The notes beneath the pieces are model-generated. The model did not search any database and was not told where the DNA came from. It saw only the letters and a list, made by a program, of their open reading frames with translations. DNA of 64,000 bases from UBA12545 sp051024685 (GTDB lineage: Bacteria > Bacillota > DSM-521 > Neomoorellales > Neomoorellaceae). Within the stretch, counting starts at the first letter, position 1; each line of letters begins with the position of its first letter. The stretch covers positions 62,001-126,000 of the forward strand of contig JAZHPA010000001.1 in NCBI GenBank assembly GCA_051024685.1, in the 5' to 3' direction. Of the stretch, positions 59,489 through 64,000 are shown one piece after another. The position numbers were made by a program, and so were the translations under genes.

Positions 59489-60043
59489 TTACTTGCGGGG
59501 CAAAAGTAGGGTGAGTTCGAATTTATGGGGAGACCACGTAACCGGCGTACCGCACTTCTCCGCCCGTTCCTGCAGCTCCGCGAGGACGGAATCCATTCTC
59601 TCCCTTCCCACCGGCCCTGGAGAGCCGGTAAAACGCCAGAGATACCCTTGCCCTGTTTCCCGGATCTCCAGCCCTAGCCTTCCTTCCTGCTCCCCGGCTT
59701 CGAAGGCCCCCAGCACCAGTTCCCAGGCGAGCTCCAGAAGATCCGCCGCTTGTGCTCCGGTTAAGGCCAGGTCCTCCATTTCGGTGTCTACTTCCACTTC
59801 CACCTTGATCTGGCGCTGGGCTGCTTCTTCTAGTTTGAACTGGCACTGGAGGACCAATTCCGCCTGCCGCAGGCGCATCAGTCTCCCGTTTTTCCCGATG
59901 CGCGCGACTACTTCTTTAGTATAGGCCAGGGCCCTTTCGGGTTTACCCAACTGCAAAAAGCCGGATATTACCTGCAGGTGGTTAAGGAAATCGTGTTTTT
60001 GACCCCGCAGCAAGCGTACAAAGGCTTCGGTCTCCCCTGCCAC
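59489..60043 (-). CDS. spo0B: Spo0B-like sporulation phosphotransferase / sensor domain protein
   Basis: About 184 aa. The four-helix dimerisation motif GQKHDFLNHLQVISGFLQLG holds phosphoacceptor H17, as in the SpoOB_a domain. The C-terminal half resembles a degenerate HATPase-like fold (ADLLELAWELVLGAFEAGEQ) without clear ATP-binding motifs, as in Spo0B. The location between rpmA and obg is identical to Bacillus spo0B. I chose the GTG at 60043, which follows GGGGTGGAGATT; one at 60052 is inside that site. A Spo0F-like partner is not visible here. Confidence 0.82.
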   Translation of the reverse strand: MAGETEAFVRLLRGQKHDFLNHLQVISGFLQLGKPERALAYTKEVVARIGKNGRLMRLRQAELVLQCQFKLEEAAQRQIKVEVEVDTEMEDLALTGAQAADLLELAWELVLGAFEAGEQEGRLGLEIRETGQGYLWRFTGSPGPVGRERMDSVLAELQERAEKCGTPVTWSPHKFELTLLLPRK

Positions 60044-60067
60044 AATCTCCACCCCGAAGTATTTATT

Positions 60068-60091
60068 GACCCCTGGAATCTTCCAGGGGTC
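60068..60091 (-). terminator. Hairpin between rpmA and spo0B
   Basis: A perfect 10-bp stem GACCCCTGGA (60068-60077) and TCCAGGGGTC (60082-60091) with a 4-nt loop. The minus-strand tail AATAAATAC is T-poor, so it may be a processing or attenuation hairpin rather than a full terminator. Confidence 0.5.
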
Positions 60092-60111
60092 GCCAAGGTT
60101 TTATCTGGGCC

Positions 60112-60387
60112 TTAAGCATAAACACTAACTTGCTTTTTATCCCGACCCTTGCGTTCAAATCTCACATAGCCGTCGATGAGGGCATACAGGGTATCGTCTT
60201 TGCCCAGGCCCACATTGCGTCCCGGGTGGATTTTGGTCCCCCGCTGGCGCACAATAATGTTTCCAGCGGCAACAAATTGTCCGTCGTGCCTCTTGACACC
60301 CAGGCGCTTGGATTCGCTGTCCCGTCCATTGCGGGAACTACCTACCCCCTTCTTGTGGGCAAACAGCTGCAGGTCTATCTTGCGCAT
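60112..60387 (-). CDS. rpmA: 50S ribosomal protein L27 (bL27), with cleavable N-terminus
   Basis: A 91-aa L27. The N-terminus MRKIDLQLFAHKKGVGSSRN carries the Firmicute extension that protease Prp removes after LF, exposing AHKKG. The rest (RQRGTKIHPGRNVGLGKDDT) is typical. The ATG at 60387 follows AGGAGGTGGAGCAG. The upstream GTG at 60396 lies in the ribosome site. prp is the previous gene, overlapping by 13 bases. Confidence 0.96.
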   Translation of the reverse strand: MRKIDLQLFAHKKGVGSSRNGRDSESKRLGVKRHDGQFVAAGNIIVRQRGTKIHPGRNVGLGKDDTLYALIDGYVRFERKGRDKKQVSVYA

Positions 60388-60722
60388 CTGCTCCACCTCC
60401 TCGATTCAACCTGTACAAAGCGTCTATAGCTCCTCGCTATGGCCCTCAGGCCCAGCTCCATGGTCCCTAAAATGACCTCCGCCTTCTCCCGCTCGCGTAC
60501 CGGCAGGTCCCCGGGCAGTAGGCACTGTAGAGTGCCCTCTCCTTTCTGGACTTCAGGAGCCACGGTCAGGTACTCCTCCAGCCCCATGACCGCCGCCTGG
60601 GTAAGGGCCGATACAGCGGCACACACTATATCGCGGCCCCGCGGTCGGTAGCCAGCATGGCCGGAAACCAGGAAACCCACCGCGCGGCCGCCCTCATCGC
60701 GCCAAAGGGTTACCCGGACCAT
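60375..60722 (-). CDS. prp: Ribosomal-processing cysteine protease Prp
   Basis: A small protease that trims L27, essential in Staphylococcus. The catalytic pair H22 and C34 is in VSGHAGYRPRGRDIVCAAVS. The length is 115 aa. It lies between rplU and rpmA, the conserved position (ysxB in Bacillus), and should act on the cleavage site seen in this rpmA. Confidence 0.94.
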   Translation of the reverse strand: MVRVTLWRDEGGRAVGFLVSGHAGYRPRGRDIVCAAVSALTQAAVMGLEEYLTVAPEVQKGEGTLQCLLPGDLPVREREKAEVILGTMELGLRAIARSYRRFVQVESRRWSRCAR

Positions 60723-60729
60723 GGGTATT

Positions 60730-61044
60730 TTAGGAAACCTCGATCTTTTCGATACGCAGGGCAGTAAAGGGCTGACGGTGCCCCTGCTTCCGGCGGTAAT
60801 TCTTCTTGGGCTTATATTTGAACACGATTATCTTTTCGCCCTTACCGTGTCCCTCGACCTTGCCTATCACCCGGGCGTTGGCCAGATAAGGCCTACCCAC
60901 CTGCAGACCCCCGTCGCCCTGGACGGCCAGCACTTTATCCAATACTACCGTTTCGCCCTCGGGAACGGGCAGCTTCTCCACTTTCAACACATCGCCCTCG
61001 GAAACCCGGTACTGCTTGCCACCTGTTTCGATAATAGCGTACAT
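60730..61044 (-). CDS. rplU: 50S ribosomal protein L21 (bL21)
   Basis: A 104-aa L21. MYAIIETGGKQYRVSEGDVL, VLAVQGDGGLQVGRPYLANA and KPKKNYRRKQGHRQPFTALR are family hallmarks. The ATG follows GGGAGGAGAAGGAACGG. It is the first gene of the rplU-prp-rpmA operon. Confidence 0.97.
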   Translation of the reverse strand: MYAIIETGGKQYRVSEGDVLKVEKLPVPEGETVVLDKVLAVQGDGGLQVGRPYLANARVIGKVEGHGKGEKIIVFKYKPKKNYRRKQGHRQPFTALRIEKIEVS

Positions 61045-61152
61045 CCGTTCCTTCTCCTCCCAAGCTAAGACTCGCCGGAATAAAGGTATCCTGCCCGAAG
61101 GCAGGGGTTTTTAGACCTTTCCCGGGCGGTTTAAAACTTGAGGTATATCCGC
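61045..61152 (-). ncRNA. Probable L21 leader
   Basis: The 5' untranslated region of rplU is about 108 nt. It contains CCGCCCGGGAAAGGTCTAAA, similar to the AAGGTCTGAGACACC core of the L21 leader, followed by a stable stem-loop CCTGCCTTCGGGCAGG (61090s). L21 leaders are believed to mediate autogenous control of rplU operons. The match is from memory and partial. Confidence 0.5.
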
Positions 61153-61158
61153 TTCTGC

Positions 61159-61188
61159 AGTGTAGCATATTTAGTAAAGGGCTGTCAA
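61159..61188 (-). promoter_or_regulatory. Promoter of rplU-prp-rpmA
   Basis: A -35 TTGACA (61188-61183, 6/6), 18-bp spacer and -10 TACACT (61164-61159, 4/6). The predicted start is near 61152. Confidence 0.75.
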
Positions 61189-61258
61189 GCAAACCGCACC
61201 CGCCGACCGCGTCAAAAGTAGTAGGCGTCGTTGAAGTTCGGCTCCGGTCATAAGAAAA

Positions 61259-61289
61259 AAGCCTCCCCAGCTTGTTTCTGAAGAGGCTT
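61259..61289 (-). terminator. Rho-independent terminator of the sugar kinase operon
   Basis: On the minus strand AAGCCTC (61289-61283) pairs with GAGGCTT (61265-61259), with further inner pairing and a TTTTTTCTT tail. It lies 125 bp after the kinase stop. The segment between them shows no gene. Confidence 0.8.
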
Positions 61290-61413
61290 ATCTCCTAAAT
61301 CTAGGGGCGTTGCTCAGGTCGGTTGTATTTGACCCTTACCCCCCCTTTGCCTTTCTTCTACCCACCTCTGTTATATCACAGAGGATCGAGGGCCGCCACC
61401 TTCGTTTTTCCAG

Positions 61414-62967
61414 CTATGTTCCCCGGGCAATCTCGTCTAGGCGGTCGTAAACGCCTTTAAGGGCCGGGTAGAGCTCCCTGTAGAGTTCCCGGTAGGGACG
61501 ATAATGGGCGTGGGCCTTTTCATTTACCCCGAACTTTTGGGCCGGCCGGGCAAGCTCTCTGGCCACCCCCGCCAAGTCACGGTAAACCCCCACCGCGTAT
61601 CCCGCCACCAGGGCTGAACCCCAGATGCCTACCTCTTCCCTCTCCAAACTGACGTAGGGTATGCCTAAGATATCCGCCTTCATCTGGTTCCAGAGGGGGC
61701 TTCTCGCTCCGCCGCCTATGACACGTACTTCCTTAACTTCCACATTCGGGAACAATTTGCGGGTTATATCCAGGTAGCAGCCATACTCGTAGGCAATTGC
61801 TTCCAATATGGCGCGATAGAAGCTCGGCTTATCGTGATTCCAGCTAAAGCCTATCCATGCTCCTCGGATGCGGCTGTCATAAGGGCAGACACGGCCGCCG
61901 AGATGGGGTACGAACAAAAGCCCGGCAGACCCAGCCGGAACCTCTGCAGCGGCTTCATTAAGAATATCGTACACGTCGCGGCCCGAACGCCCCGCCTCCT
62001 CCCTTTCCACAGCAGCCCAGGTATCCCTAAACCACTGCAGGCACAAGCCCCCGCCGCCGATGTAGGCCATGGCAAACCACAGACCGGGCTGGACGGCCCG
62101 GGGTACGATCAGGGTTTTGTTTTCAATGTCCGGAACGAATTCGTCCACACAGACGGCCAACACGGAAGCGGTACCCGCTACATCCACGGCCTGGCCCTTC
62201 TCCACCATACCTGCGCCCAGGAAGCTGGCCGCCGTATCCCCCACACCGGCCGCCACGGGCGTGCCTGCGGCCAGGCCAGTGTCTCTAGCCCCTTCCTCGG
62301 TTACATAACCGACAATCCGCCAGGGCTCGACTATTTGGGGAAGCTTATCCTGGGATAGGCCGAAGGCACCAAGGAGTTCGGGGGACCACCCACCGGCGAG
62401 GGCGTCGGAAACGCCGGAAAAGTGAAGATAAGTGTAATCCTCGAAGGCCTGTTCCGCCCGCAACCCGCATACGCGCCCGGCTACATATACGGCTGGGACA
62501 ATGAACTTGGCAATGCGGCGGTACACCTCCGGCTCTTCTTCCTTCCACCAGATCATCTTGGGACCGTGGGCTATGGAAGGGGGCATGCCCACCGTGGCTA
62601 TAAGTTTTTCGCCGAAATGCTCCCTGAGCCAGTCCACGTATTTCTGGCAGCGGACGTCAAGCCAGGAGTCGTACCGGGTAACGGCACTCCATTCTTCGTC
62701 TATACCCATAATACCCGCCATTTGTCCGTCGAAGGCCATACCGGCTATATCCCGTGGATTGATGCCGCTCTTCTCCAAAACTTCCCGGATAGTGATACAG
62801 GCCGTCCGGTAGAAATCTTCCGGGTCCTGTTCCACCCACCCCGGTGCTGGATACCGCAAATAAGACTCGGCGTAGGCTACGGCGAGGAGGCGGCCTTCCA
62901 GGTCAAATAATCCCGCCTTGGTCCCTGCAGTACCTATATCAACGCCCAGAAGGTATTTGGCGCCCAT
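61414..62967 (-). CDS. FGGY-family carbohydrate kinase (xylulokinase-like)
   Basis: A sugar kinase with an actin-like ATPase fold. The N-terminal LLGVDIGTAGTKAGLFDLEG binds phosphate, and the sugar site includes MAFDGQMAGIMGIDEEW. The C-terminal half has the ATP motif VRVIGGGARSPLWNQMKADI. The length is 517 aa. Neighbouring genes (isomerase and polyol-type dehydrogenase) suggest ketopentose or ketohexose phosphorylation. The start overlaps the stop of the isomerase gene (TGATGG). Confidence 0.88.
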   Translation of the reverse strand: MGAKYLLGVDIGTAGTKAGLFDLEGRLLAVAYAESYLRYPAPGWVEQDPEDFYRTACITIREVLEKSGINPRDIAGMAFDGQMAGIMGIDEEWSAVTRYDSWLDVRCQKYVDWLREHFGEKLIATVGMPPSIAHGPKMIWWKEEEPEVYRRIAKFIVPAVYVAGRVCGLRAEQAFEDYTYLHFSGVSDALAGGWSPELLGAFGLSQDKLPQIVEPWRIVGYVTEEGARDTGLAAGTPVAAGVGDTAASFLGAGMVEKGQAVDVAGTASVLAVCVDEFVPDIENKTLIVPRAVQPGLWFAMAYIGGGGLCLQWFRDTWAAVEREEAGRSGRDVYDILNEAAAEVPAGSAGLLFVPHLGGRVCPYDSRIRGAWIGFSWNHDKPSFYRAILEAIAYEYGCYLDITRKLFPNVEVKEVRVIGGGARSPLWNQMKADILGIPYVSLEREEVGIWGSALVAGYAVGVYRDLAGVARELARPAQKFGVNEKAHAHYRPYRELYRELYPALKGVYDRLDEIARGT

Positions 62968-63551
62968 CAGTCTCCCCCCCGAGAATTGTAGCGGGGATTA
63001 TCTATGACGCGGGGCCGGCCCTCTTCCTCGAACACCAGCTTGGAAAAACCCTGTTTTTCTATGGTGCCGTAGTTATGGCCCGCGTCACCCCTATACACCC
63101 CGAAAAAGACCAGGGGTTCATCCCCCGTATTTACCGTCCGGTGGGCCCAGTAGGGCGGGATATAGGATATGCTACCCGGATACATCTCCAGGACTTCCGC
63201 CTGGCCGTCCTCAGTCTGCATCAGGAGCAGCCCCTTGCCGGCAAGGCATACATAAATCTCCGCCGTGCCGGCCACGGCGTGAAAGTGGCCCTTGGTCATA
63301 AAGTATTCCTTGCCTACTTTGCCCGGGTATATGATACTGGTGCAGTGCTGGAGATGGCCGTCCTCTTCGGGAATGACTACATTATAGAATTCGTAAACCT
63401 TCGGGTTCTCTTTTAACATGGTTTCGACCGCTTCCCGGTCATGGAACATTTCCTTCATGTCCGCCAAATAGCGCACTATATGATTGCCGGGCGGAGAAAG
63501 AACACCCGTCTTGAGATCGCATATGGTATTAAAGGGTTTAAATAGATGCAA
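62967..63551 (-). CDS. Cupin-type glucose-6-phosphate isomerase
   Basis: A 194-aa cupin PGI (GPI family, known chiefly from Euryarchaeota and some bacteria). TKGHFHAVAGTAEIYVCLAG carries HXH and E metal ligands, and MYPGSISYIPPYWAHRTVN carries the final histidine. FFGVYRGDAGHNYGTIEKQG lies near the end. It interconverts glucose-6-P and fructose-6-P with a bound metal. The substrate could be another phosphosugar. It is translated in an operon with the kinase. Confidence 0.88.
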   Translation of the reverse strand: MHLFKPFNTICDLKTGVLSPPGNHIVRYLADMKEMFHDREAVETMLKENPKVYEFYNVVIPEEDGHLQHCTSIIYPGKVGKEYFMTKGHFHAVAGTAEIYVCLAGKGLLLMQTEDGQAEVLEMYPGSISYIPPYWAHRTVNTGDEPLVFFGVYRGDAGHNYGTIEKQGFSKLVFEEEGRPRVIDNPRYNSRGGD

Positions 63552-63627
63552 CCCACTTCGCCCCTTTCCGCGGTTCTAATTCTTCCGTAACGCCGTGTTT
63601 GTCGCCGGCCTTTCCGCTCCCCTTTGC

Positions 63628-64000
63628 CTACCAGTCGAAACCGATGACCACTTTACGGTTGCTGGCCTTCCCGGCTACCCTTTCAAAGGCATCCTTAATG
63701 GATTCCAATCGGTAAATACCTTCGATGAGACTCTTAACCTCCACACGCCCGGCGGCGATAAGCTCCATGGAACGGCGGAATTGATGGTAGTTAGAGCCTG
63801 TAGTGGCGGTAACCTTCAACTGTTTATAGTGGATGAGGTTAGTGTTCAAAGGCACCGTTTCCTGGCCGCGGGGCAGGCCCCCGAAGAGGTTTATGCGTCC
63901 GAAAACCCCCGCCAGCTCCAGGGCCTGCTGCTGCACCGCCGGCACCGAGCAGGCGGTTATAACTACATCCGCTCCCTTCCCGCCGGTTTCTTTAAATATG
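63628..64000 (-). CDS. Zinc-dependent alcohol/polyol dehydrogenase, C-terminal part (cut by window edge)
   Basis: The last 123 codons of an MDR-family dehydrogenase. IFKETGGKGADVVITACSVP belongs to the Rossmann domain; INLFGGLPRGQETVPLNTNL follows, then VKSLIEGIYRLESIKDAFER at the end. The N-terminal catalytic zinc domain is outside the window. It probably oxidises a polyol or sugar alcohol, given the kinase and isomerase behind it. The substrate cannot be told. Confidence 0.88.
   Translation of the reverse strand, partial: IFKETGGKGADVVITACSVPAVQQQALELAGVFGRINLFGGLPRGQETVPLNTNLIHYKQLKVTATTGSNYHQFRRSMELIAAGRVEVKSLIEGIYRLESIKDAFERVAGKASNRKVVIGFDW

Noticed and set aside
61201..61413. Possible tRNA or small RNA in the gap between rplU and the sugar kinase.
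   Set aside because: The only structure is the kinase operon's terminator; no cloverleaf or T-loop motif is visible.

Overview
This is a core-chromosome segment from an endospore-forming Firmicute. The best guess is a thermophilic Clostridia member related to Moorella or Thermanaeromonas. That placement rests on the rpoD-dnaG pair, an HrcA/CIRCE heat-shock operon, the sporulation genes yqfC, yqfD, spoIIP and spo0B, the rplU-prp-rpmA-spo0B-obg-proBA-nadD order, a pyruvate phosphate dikinase with its own regulatory protein, high-GC codon use, and many GTG and TTG starts. The genus is an inference; no rRNA lies in the window.

Layout. 1-5.6 kb: rpoD (cut by the window edge), dnaG, a dNTPase, a flavoprotein, RNase HI and a DUF6485 protein. 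5.9-6.9 kb, plus strand: a decayed ferritin-like gene, then a DUF523 gene. 6.9-11.1 kb: a ccpN-like regulator, ppsR and ppdK, forming a gluconeogenic switch with a perfect palindromic operator in front. 11.1-17.4 kb: glyQS, then era-yqzL-recO-DUF4342 and cdd. 18.2-24.6 kb: yqfC, yqfD, phoH, pgpH, ybeY, dgkA and rpsU. 24.7-26.5 kb: bactofilin, M23 peptidase and HIT protein. 26.6-37.5 kb: mtaB, rsmE, prmA, dnaJ, dnaK, grpE and hrcA behind a perfect CIRCE, then hemW and lepA. 37.5-48.7 kb: larB, spoIIP, yqeY, nudL, comEC, a cytosolic DegS-like kinase, holA, rpsT, uppP and comEA. 48.8-61 kb: an Na+/H+ antiporter, a thiamine-binding protein, leuS, a fused yqeK-rsfS, nadD, proA, proB, obg, spo0B, rpmA, prp and rplU. 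61.4-64 kb: a sugar kinase, a cupin-type phosphoglucose isomerase and the 3' part of a zinc alcohol dehydrogenase, in one operon.

The most unusual content is not coding. Five copies of a 260-300 bp intergenic element (copies A-E: 14.4, 22.2, 46.2, 50.3 and 51.1 kb) share inverted ends built on TATCCCCA-S-TTTT. In four of them the insertion has left an 8-9 bp direct repeat of the target. They carry no transposase or convincing ORF, so they behave like a MITE family. Two copies, B and D, differ at only four positions, so the family moved recently. Copy A supplies the stop codon of a neighbouring gene. Copy C sits inside the holA terminator. Copies A, B and E lie a few bases upstream of promoter-like sequences. 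Degenerate ends are visible elsewhere.

Other points of interest are the operator in front of ccpN, a glyQS leader that is too short for a T-box but contains a terminator, a structured element downstream of dgt, two small unannotated proteins (38 and 53 aa), a ferritin-like pseudogene with identifiable lesions, and the yqeK-rsfS fusion. I found no tRNA, rRNA, CRISPR array, phage or complete insertion sequence.
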